Assembly (NCBI GenBank): GCA_033239525.1
Contig: BSYO01000038.1
Location: 3,301,556-3,365,555, forward strand
Direction: 5' to 3'
From: Nepenthes gracilis
Taxonomy: Eukaryota > Streptophyta > Magnoliopsida > Caryophyllales > Nepenthaceae
Length of the DNA stretch: 64,000 bases
Every line of letters begins with the position of its first letter. Positions within the stretch are counted from its first letter, which is position 1. Below the pieces are notes generated by a model. The model had not been told where the DNA came from. It saw nothing but the letters and a program-made list of their open reading frames with translations, and made no database searches. Below are positions 46,515 through 58,097 of the stretch, in pieces. Both the position numbers and the translations under genes were made by a program.

Positions 46515-49500
46515 ACATTGGCGCCGTTTGTGAGAAACGCGACAAAAAGTCTAGCTCTCCCCTCAACACTCAATCTTTTACGTAAAACAAACACGATCAA
46601 TACCCGTGCTCCAACAAGCAGGTCGGTTGAAGATATCACCTCCCATGGCGACGACCCCTCATTGGGTAGCCATACTGATAGGTGATTGATGCCAAATGTA
46701 CGAGTGCCCGGTGCTCAATAGAGCACCCTCTACTTGACCAACTGCATCTGTTAGACGATGTAACACTGGGGGCTTCTTTGATCGGCTTTCAAGCGATCCG
46801 AGAAAGTCACATCCTTAGAGGATCAATCGGCCTGATGACCTCAAGACCCAGGCGGCCCCCAGTACCTATCTCATCAGCCCGATGACCTTAGTATTCGAGA
46901 GTATCCGAGTGACAGGTCCCACTCTCGGAGAAGTGATCGATCTGGTTCCAAGGAGTCAGGCCAAAGGGGCCAGACTGGGCAGCAAAGCTTTCCAATTAGA
47001 TTGAGGAGCGTTTCCGCTCCCTAGGCGATCACTCTCATCGTCGAATCTTCTCCGGTCTGTCAGAGCTCCTCTTCGCCGGATCCTCTCGGGCCTGTCGGAG
47101 CCCTCGCCGCCGAATCTTCTCATGCCTGCAGAAAATCTTCGCCGTCGGAGCTTCTCTGGCTTGACCTTCACCACGCAACATTGCTTCTGTCAGTAGGCCA
47201 ATCCCGCTGCAACCTGTTGTATGGCAATAGACCTTATAAAAGTTATGGCAAAACTTATAATGGGGGCTCGACGTGCTCGACCTACCGCCCATTGCACCAC
47301 AGAAAATATCATCCAGCCAAGCACTGCACTGGTCCGAGTCACCTGAGACAGTATTAGTTGACAGTGGGACCGAACCACTAGCCCAACAGGCTACCGAGGC
47401 GGTAACAGTATGCTACCCAATCAATTCTTGGCAAAGGAACAAATCCTACGGAGCGTAAGGGCCATAGGCTAAGATGCTTGCCAAAGCGCCCCGACAACCC
47501 TCCGAAGTGGTGCATGCTAGCCGTTCACTCGATATGGTGAGCCGATTACAAAAGCACCACTCACGCGCCGACGACGGTTCCACGCCGAATCCAGGTAAGT
47601 CTTGCATATTCCATACTGCTTGCTTGAATCATATTTCCGTTAATAGGCTAGAAATATTATCTGCTCATATGAGTGATTACATAATACTGCATAAAATTAT
47701 GCGACCTATATTGCCCATAAGTTGGGTGGGTTTTCACCCGTTCGTAACTAAACTCTAGTCATCCAGGCAGTTCATGAGCGGTCGTAATTAAACCCTAATA
47801 ATTCAGGCAGCCCATAAGCGGTTGAATTAAACCTTGATCATCCAAGCGGCCTATAAATGGTCAAATTAAACTCTGGTCATTTAGGCGGCCCGTAAGCGGT
47901 CAAATTAAACCTCGATCTTGTCACCTAGGGGCTCATGTGTGGTCGAACTCAAAACCTTAGGAGGCTTTTTCAGCATGCGTGCGGCAACCTCCTCCTGAAG
48001 AAGAGAGCACCATCAGTTAACGACGATTTGCGAACTAGGACCAGATGCATGAAAGCTACGACATCCTCAAGAAGGACCGAGCATTGACGGTACATGCGGG
48101 TGACGGCCTAGGCTAGCAAAAGCTCGGTAACGATAGCTTCCAAGCTTAGCCGACAACCTCATCTTCTTAGTGCCACGACCTCCTATTGGCAGGGGCGAGT
48201 GCATCCAACCAGACGTGTTTGTCCAAAACCAGAAGGCTTAGATGGCAACCGCGTCTCCTCAGGGCCTAACTTCCCTTCATAGGAATGATCAGGATCCAGC
48301 GTAAATTATCACCAACAGCCCTGACACTCAACTAGAAAGCAAAGCGGCATCCTCGAAGAGGAAGTCACAGAGATCGAGATCCCAGGCTTGGCCATGGTCA
48401 CAATATCGACCCATTTGCTCGACTCGAGAGTCAAAGGATCTCCAATTTCACCAACTGAGCTTCCTGGGGCTCCTCACTCCTGGTCCTATTGGCTGATTCA
48501 CCAACGGTAAGAGCCCTCTCAAGGAGCGCAAGGTGTATCCTATTGCTACAGTTCGAACGATCAGCTATCTTAAGGCAGGTCACCTCCCGACCTCTCAAAG
48601 CACGTCCTTACAGTGAGGAGATCTGATCTCGAGCCTGAGATCTCCCCTCTGCGCGCTTCTAGGACTTACTTGAGACTCAAAAGGCTCACAACGGATCTGG
48701 TCAATAAAGATTTTTGGCTCAGAATTGCTCTCCGGATTTGAACACTTCGCCGGTCAACTTTTCCGGTCAACAAGGATTCCCCGCTTTGAACTACTCTTCG
48801 GATTTGAGCACTTTGTTGGTCAACAAATTCGGACAATATAGAATTTCGACTAAGAACTGCTCTTTGAATTTGAGTACTTCGCCGGACAACTTTTTCGGAC
48901 AACTTTTTCTGTTTCGAACTACTCTCCGGATTTGAGCACTTCGCCGGTCAATAGATCCGGACAACAGAGACTTTCGGCTCAGAACTGCTCTTCGGATTCA
49001 AACACTTTGCCGGACAACTTTTCTGGTCAACATTTCCGATCAACAAGGATTTTCGGCTTCGAATTGCTCTCCGCATTCGAGCACTTTGCCAGTCAACAGA
49101 TCTGGACAATAGAGATTTTCGACTTAGAACTGCTCTGCGGATTTGAGCATTTCGCCTAACAACTTTTCTAGTAAACACGGATTTCCAGCTCAGAAATGCT
49201 CTCCGGATTTGAGCACTTCGCCAGTCAACTTTTTCAATCAACAAAGGTTTTTGGTTCAGAACTGCTCTCCGGATTCGAGCACTTCGCCGGTGAAGCTTTT
49301 CCGGTCAACAATTCTTTTTGACTCTGAACTACTCTCCGGATTCGAGCACTTTGTAAGTCAATGAATCCAGTCAACAAAGATTTTTGACTTTAAACTGCTA
49401 TCCGAATTCGAGCACTTCGTTGATCAACAATGCTTTTCGACTCCAAACTGCTCTCCGAATTCGAGCATTTCGCAGGTCAACGAAGCTTTTCATCTCTAAA

Positions 49501-49753
49501 TTGCTCTCTAGATTCGAGCACTTCATTGGTTAACAAAATCGGACAACCATATTTTCGGCTCTGTTTCGCTCTCTGGATCAAGTTATGCAGTCAACCAAGT
49601 TCGTCAATCATCAATCTGGTTCCATCCACTCTCCAGAGTCAAACTTTTCTGTCAATGAATTCAGGTTAGACTTGAGAGGACAACATGGCCAGTCTTGTCC
49701 CATCATGAACAAGCCGGAGGTCGAAAATTCGGTCCACCGGCCCGAGGGGCTAG
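46515..49753 (+). other. internal region of the LTR element, no coding domains
   Basis: The region begins with the primer-binding-like site at 46519. Short open frames exist, but none shows capsid, protease, reverse transcriptase or integrase motifs. It includes a 42-bp minisatellite at 47745-47940 (core GGCGGCCCGTAAGCGGTCAA) and a larger one at 48700-49570. It ends at the purine tract before 49754. Confidence 0.7.
48700..49570. repeat. minisatellite, about 60-65 bp unit, inside the LTR element
   Basis: About 13 units share GAACTGCTCTCCGGATTTGA, GCACTTCGCCGGTCAAC and TTTTCCGGTCAACAAGGATT. Frames on both strands read through the units because the period is often a multiple of three. The apparent proteins (for example RRAVLSRKSLL repeats) are artefacts of the array. 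Confidence 0.85.
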
Positions 49754-50989
49754 TGATGGGTCCAATAACCATGGGCCAATGGACCAAGTCCCACATCAAG
49801 CCCACAATCCAACATATTCCTTTTAAATTAAAAGTCTTACATTGTTTTTTTGAGAAACAATACATCTATAAATTTCACTATAAAAGCAAGCATCTTCAAA
49901 CATTGAAAGATAAGTGGGAGAAACTCGAAGAAGCTCTATAAGTCTCCATATGGCTCGAAGAATAGTATAGCCGTTACTAGCCGATCTCCAATGAGAGCAA
50001 ACTGGCAACCAGGAGACCCTCGACTCTCCTCTCATCCAGGAGGCCCCTTGGCTCTCCGTCCATCCGGGGCCCCTCAACCACCTCCAATTCTTGAGGCTTT
50101 TCGTCCTCTCGTTTGGAGGCCGTCGGACCTTTGTCGCCAGGAGGCTCTCAGCCCTCCGTCTGCCAGGAGGCCCTCAACCCTCCTTCAGTTAAGAGGCTTT
50201 TGGCCCTCTGCCGCCAAGGGGCTATCAGCCCTCCTTTCATCCGGAGGCCCTCAGCGTTCCACCAGTCCCAGGGGCCCTCAGCCCTCTACTTGCCAGGAGG
50301 CCCTCGACCCTCCTCTAGTCCGGAGGCCTTCGACCCTCCGCCGCTAGGAGGCCCTCAGCCCTCCTCTTGTCTGGAGGCTCTCAGTCCTCTATTTAGGAGG
50401 CACGGTGGCCATCGGCCCTCCACCACTAGGAGGCCCTCAGCCTTTCTCCCATCTGGAGGCCATCAGTCCTTCGCTGTTCGGAGGCCCTCAGCCCTCCACT
50501 AGCCAGGAGGCCTTTAGCCCTTCATCTTGGAGTCACGATCCCTCCATTCTGGAGTCAGGAACTTGCTATCCAAGAGTTAATCCACTGCTCAGGTAACCAG
50601 AACGTTTACTCACTAGTACAACTTAGTCCTTCTCCTCTAAATTGCCCATTTGCTGGGCGCACCTATAAGCCGCCACTCTATCGGACGCACCTCTAAGCCG
50701 CCCTCCGTGGGTGCACCTATAAGCCACCCCTCTGTCGGTATAGCGCCATGAATATTTAAAATTAATTTTGATGAACTATTCAATAATTTTAACCAACGAT
50801 GGGTCAAAAAACTTTATCATTAAATTGGTACGTGAGCCCAATAAGTTAAAATATTTAGAGTAACAAATTTAGGAATAAATATTTGGGTCACGAAATCTAA
50901 TTTAGCTAAGTAAAAACATATATATATATATATACATATATATATAAACAAAAATAAATAAATAAATAAATAAATATATATATATATAA

Positions 50990-51017
50990 TAATAACAACA
51001 ACAACAACAACAACAAC

Positions 51018-51080
<63 letters not shown>
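50990..51080. repeat. compound (AAC)n(AAT)n microsatellite
   Basis: An AAC run of about nine units passes into an AAT run of more than 15 units. A long GGAAA/GAAAGA purine tract follows at 51085-51220. Both lie in the solo LTR. Confidence 0.95.
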
Positions 51081-51081
<1 letters not shown>

Positions 51082-52268
51082 TGCGGTAAGTGGGAAGGAA
51101 AGAAAAAGAAAGAAAAGAAAAAAAGAAGGAAAGAAAAAGGAAAGAAGAGAAGAAAGGAAAGGGAAGGAAAAGGAAAGGGAAGGAAGAAGAGGGAAATGAA
51201 GAAGAAGGAAGGCGGTGGGGGAGGAAGGGAATCGGGGCGGCTGTATGGAAATTTTGGAAAAACCCTAACCTCCTCCTTATTTAGGGCAGCATTAGGGTTG
51301 AGAAGGGGGGCCGCAAAGGACGAATGAAAGGGGAAGAACTAAGTAGAGCCGCCGTGGTCGACCACCACCATGAGGCAAGTAAAATTCTTCATCACAAAAA
51401 TTAATCATTCCTTTATTCTTATTAAAGCCTAAATCTTTGATTCCATAACCGATTTGGTGGTAAACGGTGAAAAATCAAGGGTTTTTTATTTGGGAAACCC
51501 GAACACAGAGCTTCGGCTTAGTGAAGATTCGACCGGCTTTTGAGTCAGTGATGAGTTAAGGCTTTGTAAATTAATTAATGAAATCATGAAGAATTGATTT
51601 TACATGTTGTGCCCCGATTGCTTTGGGGATTTTGGGTGTTGTTGAGGAAACAGAACATGTTTTGTTTCCCGTTTTTCCAGCCGAATTTAGTAGCCGGTAG
51701 TGGTCAGGGAACTTGGACCCATTTGTTGAAAGTAAATCGTTCACTTTTTATTCCTAGAAGCTGATTTTATGCCTTCATGGGGTGATTTGTGCTAATTGTT
51801 TCAATTCGGTGATGAATCGAGAATTGGAGGAAAAACAGATCATCGGCTCTGGACGATGGATACGGAACCGTTTCAGGGGCTTAGGATGAATTGGGACGTA
51901 ATAGCTAATAAACTTATGCTATAAAATCTAATGATTTTCTTGTGAATGATGAAAAATTGAAGCTTCTTTCATCACCCATGATAATCGGCTTCTGGCCGAG
52001 GGAACAGTACCACTGACTTGGTGTGCCACTGTGAGAGTTCGGTGATGGAGGTGGTGCGGACGCCGTCGCCGTGAGATGGGCCGGAGGTGACGCTACTGCC
52101 GTCGTGGATCTGGTGGCCGGCAGGGAAGGGGGAGATCGCCGTGTGAAGCGTATGTACGTGTATATATATATATATATATTTATTTATTCTTTATTTATAT
52201 TGTGTTGATATATTTATAATGATGTGGAAGTATATATATATATTTATTTATTTGTTTATAATGATGGA

Positions 52269-52309
<41 letters not shown>

Positions 52310-52632
52310 TATTGATATATGTGAATGGTAAGAAATGTTTATATGAAATTATACACATGTGGGTTGGTATATTTATGAATGTCTGGTGAGTTCAGAATAA
52401 TGATAGTCTATTAGTTGATTATTCCTATACCGCATGATGAATTTTGATAAATTGTTCTCTACGTTATTTTCGTTGGCATGTGTACATTCTATTGGCACTC
52501 TATAGATAAGTAAAGGAGAGCGTACGAAAACTTTACAGTAACTGAACGAATGGGAGTCTCACACCGTAAAGTAGTCTATGTTTTTTCAATACTGATTCCA
52601 TTCCGGAGGATTGAGGTCGTTATTATTGATGA

Positions 52633-53190
52633 GGGATGCTTATAACCTAGTAACCATCGTAGAGAATGATATTTGAAATATCATTGGCGAGGGGTATCAG
52701 AGATGGTATAAGTATGTTATGAGTACAACCTCTGAGAGGACTGTAGGAGTAGTAGGGATGCCATTGATGACTTCTTTGTATTATCCAGCCGTTGGGGGCG
52801 TAAATATACGGCATTTGGTTCACTATGGTAGAATAAGGTCCAGGGGAATCCTTACTATCATGTACAGTGGTGACCTCAAATTGAGTTGATAATTAGATCC
52901 TTGTTATCTCGTACAGTTAGTCAAAAGGGATGCTTATAACTTAGTGACCATCGTAGATGAAGATATCTAGAATATCATTGGCGAGAGGTATCAGAGATGG
53001 TATGAGCATGTTGCGGGTACAGTCTCTGGGAGGACTGTAGGGATAGTGGAGATACTATGGACCAGGTAACCTCGTGATACTCACCCAGCAGTCGGGGGCG
53101 TAAATACGCGACATTGGATTCACTACGGTAGAATAAGGTCCGTGAAGACTGCTATCATTCATACAGTTGTGACTTTGTATTGAACTGATA
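52633..53190. repeat. 294-bp tandem duplication in the solo LTR
   Basis: Units begin GGGATGCTTATAACCTAGTA (52633) and GGGATGCTTATAACTTAGTG (52927). Shared blocks include GGTATCAGAGATGGTAT, GTCGGGGGCGTAAATA and GGTAGAATAAGGTCC. The same kind of duplication occurs in the LTR-like block of ALG14 intron 2, but with different sequence. Confidence 0.9.
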
Positions 53191-54377
53191 ATCGAATTCG
53201 ACGGAATCCATGTTACTTCCTTAATACTTAGCCATTCACGTGGCCTTCGGATCGTGGACACGATATGTTATGGAGTCTTAGACAGTGGTGGATATATTAC
53301 CTGCTATGATTGATTTTATTCATTATTTTATCGTCAAATATACTTTATTGTACTCCTCTTTTATTGTTCATTTTTACTTGCTGGGTATTCGACTCACCAT
53401 TGTGATTTATTGGCTCCAAATTAAATAGGTTGACATTAGGATCAAGGAGATTACGTGACTTTTTGGGTAGCTGTCAGATAGAGGTAATATCAGAGTTTGA
53501 GACTCTCCTGACGGATATTTAAGATTTTTGATTTAGTTGTTGTTCGACTTTCGTTAGATTTTCTTTATGAGAATTGATATTTTAAAAAATTGACATCGTT
53601 TATTGAAATTGTTATTATTGCTATTATGGATATTTAATTTATGATACTTTTATGAGGATTATTGATGATGTTTTGATGATATTGAATTAATTAATGATGT
53701 GTAATGTTTGAAATTGGGAATGATTCGATACTTTCACCGTGACGGTCCGGGTCGGGTTCAAGGATATGAGCTCGGGTCGTTACAGTTGGGCGCACCTATA
53801 TGCCGTCCCTCTACCGGGCGCACCTATAAGACGCCCTCCACGGGCGCACGTATAAGTCGCCCCTTTGTCGGACGCACCTTTAAGCCGCCCTCCGTGGGCG
53901 CACCTATAAGCCGCCTCCTATCGGGTGCACTTATAAGCCGTTCCTCTACTGGGCGTACCTATAAGCCGCCCTCCACGGACGCATCTCTAAGCCGCCCTCC
54001 GCGAGCGTATAGGTAAGCCGCCCTTCTACCGGGTACATTCACGGAGCTCAAGCCTCCAATACATGCACCTCATTGCTGCATTTTTACATTTTCACCACGT
54101 TTACCTTTAAACGTGCATTCCTTTATTTATTGCGAAAGATTTATGACTTGAGCGTTGGAGTGTTAACAGGGATAACCTCCCATTGTTCTCTAACTTCTTA
54201 TTTGTGGTTCGTGTTGTGCAGGCTCTTGGTTATCAGCGATGGAGATCGGACCCGATCCAGATCAACCCGTAATGGAAGATTGGAAGACTCTCTAATTCGT
54301 ACAACAATCGAGAACTCGGGACGCAATAATAATAATGGCTAAAAATATCTTCTAAACATTGATTATATAAAAATATA

Positions 54378-54838
54378 TTGATTGAATGATTATCCTTGAA
54401 TTATGGAGTTAAATTGCCCGACTTGGATATTTCTTTTAGCGGTTAATTTTGCTTCTTATGTAAAGTCATATTATAAAAAAGAAAACACAAAAAATATAAT
54501 CATTTACATATTTTTTTATTTATAAATATTTAAATTTATGGCCCACGGATTTTTCAACCAAGGGCCACAGGCACCCCTTGCCCCCTATATTCCCTTAGAC
54601 GACACCAACTGATGTTATTTATTATTTATTTATTTATATTAAAAAGTTTGAATAAAATTAATTAATCAAATAAATATTATGATAATAAATAAATAATATA
54701 TATATATATATATATATATTCGAAATAATTTTCATATAAACATATACTGAATGAATGATTACCCCTGAATTATGGGATCAAATGGCCCGACTTGGATATT
54801 CCATTCAGCGGTTAATTTTGCTTCTCATGCAAACTATT
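54378..54838. repeat. partial direct duplication upstream of the first RNase H-like gene
   Basis: About 85 bp at 54378-54462 (TGAATGATTATCCTTGAATT through GCGGTTAATTTTGCTTCTTA) recurs at 54752-54832. The two copies are about 374 bp apart. The spacer holds CCCTTGCCCCCTATATTCCC and an (AT)n tract at 54690-54720. The first copy begins just downstream of the LTR element. Confidence 0.8.
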
Positions 54839-55454
54839 GCTTTCTGCATACGCAACAATTACCTGAGACACACGCAACCTCTTCTTTCGCGCAAAATCCC
54901 ACAGAAGTTTTTCCAAGGCACTTCTCTCTCTTCAGATTCTTCATCCTGCGATGTGCATTTGCATCATCAACGGTGCCGTACACGCAGATCTACTCCATAA
55001 TGTATATATATATGAAAGTATACATTTCATGGATTTTCTCTTGCTTGTTCTCCGATCTCTCAGTTTTCTTCCTCATTCACGTAAGGAATTGCTTATAAAT
55101 ACCCCCATGAACTTGTTTAATCTTGTTCATAATGCCAGTAATCAATTTCTTCAACTTATTAGATTATCGTTTCCTCAATCTCTTTCATTATTTCATCGCC
55201 AAGATCACTGACCAGTTCTTTGTCTGCTTTTTCGTCCTTCCGTGATCAGTTTGCCTCTCTCATGATTTTCCTGGAAAATTAATCATTTTTTCAAGTTATA
55301 TTGGTAAAGTTTTAAATTACCCAGCCAAATATTTCAGGTCAAAACGTGTTAAATTTGTTGAATTTTTCATGTTGTTTTGATCAGAAGGGTCTAATCGGGG
55401 TTGCCTTCATATTCTCCCATTGAATTTGCCCATTTAAGATCTATTTTTGTTCAA

Positions 55455-55505
55455 GAATATATATATATATATATATATATTTATTTATTTATTTATTTAT
55501 TTATA
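55455..55505. repeat. (AT)n(TTTA)n microsatellite
   Basis: An AT run followed by TTTA units in the leader of RNase H-like copy 1. The matching tract in copy 2 (57970-57985) is much shorter. Confidence 0.9.
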
Positions 55506-55611
55506 CATATATGCATATTTTTTTTCATGTTTTTATACCTTAATTAATGAGTACCTACGTTAAATAATAAGAGAAAATTCAATAATTAGGTTTTAATCAG
55601 CCAATATAACC

Positions 55612-56229
55612 ATGCTATTAGCTATATCGAGATGTTTAAGCGTTGAGGTGCTAACGAGAACCCCAATTAGGGTTTCAATCAGGAACATTCACAAAGAACC
55701 AATCCCAGTTGCATGGAAGAAACCACGAAAAGGGTGGACGAAACTGAATTTCGATGGCTCATCGAGGGGCAAAACGGGGAAGGCCAGCATCGGAGGGGTA
55801 TTCCGGGATCACAACGCCGAGTTCCTGCTAGGCTACGCCGAATCCATCGGAAAGTCCTCCAGCACCGTCGCGGAACTGGCAGCGCTTCGACGAGGCCTTC
55901 AGCTGGCGATAGAGAACGGGTGGAGCAACGTTTGGCTTGAGGGTGACGCGAAGACGCTCGTGGACATGATCGGGAAGCGGCGGCGTCTGGTGGTTAGGTC
56001 TGCAGAAGGGCGGAGACATGTAAATGACATAAATGAGATCATCCCGGAGCTTGAGAACTGCATGGTGACTCACGTTTACCGGGAAGGTAACAGGGTGGCC
56101 GATAAGTTTGCGCAGATCGGACACCGGTTAACGGCGCCGGAGGTTTGGAGAGAGGTTCCTCCTCCTGAGGTTTTGGCCTTCGTGCATGAAGATGCAAACG
56201 GTAAAGTCGTTCTCCGGCGGAGGCGGTAG
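55612..56229 (+). CDS. RNase H-like domain protein (RVT_3 type), copy 1, 205 aa
   Basis: A single-exon protein of the plant RNase H-like superfamily (RVT_3/PF13456 type), which resembles the RNase H domain of LINE elements. Enzymes of this fold cut RNA in RNA/DNA hybrids; the role of the plant cellular members is mostly unknown. The domain covers residues 44-172. The four acidic active-site positions are present: D48 in LNFDGS, E88 in VAELAAL, D112 in LEGDAK and D164 in VADKFAQIG. The motif HVYREGNRVAD is typical. Residues 1-30 are arginine-rich with one acid (MLLAISRCLSVEVLTRTPIR) and could be an organelle-targeting sequence. The arginine-rich tail ends at TAG. Copy 2 differs at 14 residues. 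Copy 1's leader is longer by about 300 bp. Confidence 0.85.
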   Translation: MLLAISRCLSVEVLTRTPIRVSIRNIHKEPIPVAWKKPRKGWTKLNFDGSSRGKTGKASIGGVFRDHNAEFLLGYAESIGKSSSTVAELAALRRGLQLAIENGWSNVWLEGDAKTLVDMIGKRRRLVVRSAEGRRHVNDINEIIPELENCMVTHVYREGNRVADKFAQIGHRLTAPEVWREVPPPEVLAFVHEDANGKVVLRRRR

Positions 56230-56251
56230 CTGATCAGAATTAAAATCATAA

Positions 56252-57638
56252 TTCTAAGACAGGTAGAAATATGTTAATTAAAATTAAAATTTATTATTTT
56301 TTAATTAATAAATAATATTATTTTACATTAAAATAGAAATAAATATATACAATTTTTGTTTCTTTACCTAAAACATTTCATAAAAAAATATACAGTTAAA
56401 CCATCATAAATGAGTAATGCTACAACGTCATCAACAAACTATTATAATATAAACAAAAATAACATAACTTATCAAATTAAAATAAAATTTTAATATAGCA
56501 AATTTTATACATTACTATCTACATTTTAATTTCATTACTTTATACTTTATAATTGCTAAAAAAATATATCACATAAGCAAAAAATGTCAAATGAAAATAT
56601 ATCCAAAATGTATCTCAAGTGTGTCCAAAATCTTTTTGAATTTATAACTCTTCAGTGATTTGATTTGGATTTATTGGGCTTTTGATCCAAAGAAATCATT
56701 AATAAGGATAGTTAATAATGTATTAATTACTAAAAGCTTATGCTTATTTCATGAAGAAGCCAGTTGAGTTGGATTTTCAGGAATATCCAAACATAATTTT
56801 TAAAAATTTCACATCAGTAACTATTAACCGATTTATGTGCTTTAAAATATTTATTAGAATTTGCTATGACTTCAATATGTACTTATAGTGGAAACTAAAA
56901 GCGGTAATTAATTAATTATAGAATTAATATTAAATCAATCCTAACAATAATTTATATTGTGAAATGTATTAATTATAGCTAAACCTTTTAGAACTCATGC
57001 CTCTTCTTCTCTCATCATATTCGGTCACCCTATGCATGCATCCCATCCAATTAATCATGGAATTTAAAATTTTATATCAACCTTAAACTAAAAATTGTCA
57101 TGGGAAGAAATAGAATTAAATAGGAGTCTTGTATCAAAACCACTCTAGCCACCGCCCTAATTGCATTCACACAATCTGGTGTGAATAGTCTTCCTTTCTC
57201 CCTTATATTGGCCGCACATGTATATTAGAGCATATTAGCTTGATTAGTTAATTAGAAATTAAATAGAAAATTAATTGGAAAAGGCTTGATTCATCCCCTA
57301 GCAACCTTTCTTTGGTTGCTTTCATACAATCACCTACTCTTCTGTTTAAGTGATGATTTTTTTATTTATAGATGCTGCCTCATTATCCTCCAAGTGTTTG
57401 AGATGGGGAGAAAATCATCTGCTAGAGAGAGAGAGTGAAAGGGAGAGCAACCATACTAGCTTTCTTTTGCCTTGGATCAATCATTTGGTGATAATTCTAT
57501 AATTCATTTGAAGAGTAACAATGGCAGCTATTTGTATTCATTAATCCACTGTTTTCATGTGTCTCAAGACAAATAAAATTTCTAGTGTTGTTGGATATTG
57601 TAATTCCTATAATTATTAATCAGAATTCATAAGATTTT
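56252..57638. repeat. 1.4-kb dispersed repeat, copy B, between the RNase H-like genes
   Basis: Matches 21805-23199 in the same orientation over the full length. It starts 22 bp after the stop codon of RNase H copy 1 and its last bases merge into the duplicated leader of copy 2 at ATTTTGCTTCTC. TCAGAAT occurs at both junctions (56234-56240 and 57620-57626), which could be a target duplication or recombination microhomology. It contains the small hairpin ATTCACACAATCTGGTGTGA. Confidence 0.85.
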
Positions 57639-58097
57639 GCTTCTCATGCAAACTATTCCTTTCTGCATACGCAACAATTACCTGCGACACACGCAACCTC
57701 TTCTTTCGCGCAAAATCCCACAGAAGGCACTTCTCTCTCTTCAGATTCTTCATCCTGCGATGTGCATTTGCATCATCAACGGTGCCGTACACTCAGGTCT
57801 TGTTCAAGTTATATTGCTAAAGTTTTAAATTACCCAGCAAAATAATTCAGGTCAAAACGTGTTAAATTTGTTGAATTTTTCATGTTTTTTTGATCAGAAG
57901 GGTCTAATCGGGGTTGCCTTCATATTCTCCCATTGAATTTGCCCATTTAAGATCTATTTTTGTTCAAGAATATATATATATATTTATATATACATATATG
58001 CATATTTTTTTCTTGTTTTTATACCTTAATTAATGAGTACCTACGTTAAATAATAAGAGAAAATTCAATAATTAGGTTTTAATCAGCCAATATAACC

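Larger units (their letters stand above)
50739..53784 (+). mobile_element. 3046-bp solo LTR (Tekay/Del-like) nested in the 3' LTR
   Basis: It starts TATAGCGCCATGAATATTT (a decayed TG start) and ends GCTCGGGTCGTTACA. GTCGG precedes and GTTGG follows, a 5-bp target duplication with one change, and rejoining the flanks restores the array unit CTGTCGGGCGCACCTATA. There is no second LTR copy and no coding domain, as expected after LTR-LTR recombination. Inside are a compound (AAC)n(AAT)n microsatellite (50990-51080), a purine-rich tract (51085-51220), gene-like GC-richer sequence (51230-52150), (AT)n tracts (52155-52310) and a 294-bp tandem duplication (52633-53190). Confidence 0.8.
44725..54325 (+). 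mobile_element. non-autonomous Ty3/gypsy-like LTR retrotransposon, nested
   Basis: Two LTRs (44725-46514 and 49754-54325) start TGATGGGT and end GGGACGCA. ATAAC precedes the element and ATAAT follows it, a 5-bp target duplication with one change. After the 5' LTR comes TGGCGCCGTTTGTGAGAAAC at 46519, a primer-binding-site-like sequence of the type seen in Tat/Athila-lineage gypsy elements. A weak purine tract GAGGGGCTAG precedes the 3' LTR. The 3.24-kb internal region has no gag or pol domain, so the element needed enzymes in trans. A 3046-bp solo LTR of another family is inserted in the 3' LTR. The LTRs differ at many sites, so the insertion is old. Confidence 0.85.
49754..54325 (+). repeat. 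3' LTR, split by a solo LTR
   Basis: Outside the insertion this LTR is 1521 bp. TATAAAAG at 49879-49886 matches the 5' LTR TATA position. Array A is at about 50010-50530. Array B is split into 50630-50738 and 53790-54030, shorter than in the 5' LTR. The segment 54031-54325 matches the end of the 5' LTR. Confidence 0.85.

Noticed and set aside
48700..49570. CRISPR-like regular repeats
   Set aside because: Units are contiguous and diverged with no unique spacers, and the DNA is from a plant nucleus.
48666..49669. Several ORFs with repeated RRAVLSRKSLL or SPDLSTSPVNF motifs
   Set aside because: They are frames running through a 60-65 bp minisatellite on both strands; no unit-independent protein is visible.
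51090..51284. Lys/Glu-rich ORF
   Set aside because: It is a translation of a purine-rich low-complexity tract in the solo LTR.
55713..55940. Alternative-frame ORFs inside the RNase H-like genes (also 55828-56124, 58199-58426, 58314-58610)
   Set aside because: They are shadows of the main frame, kept only because the two copies are nearly identical.
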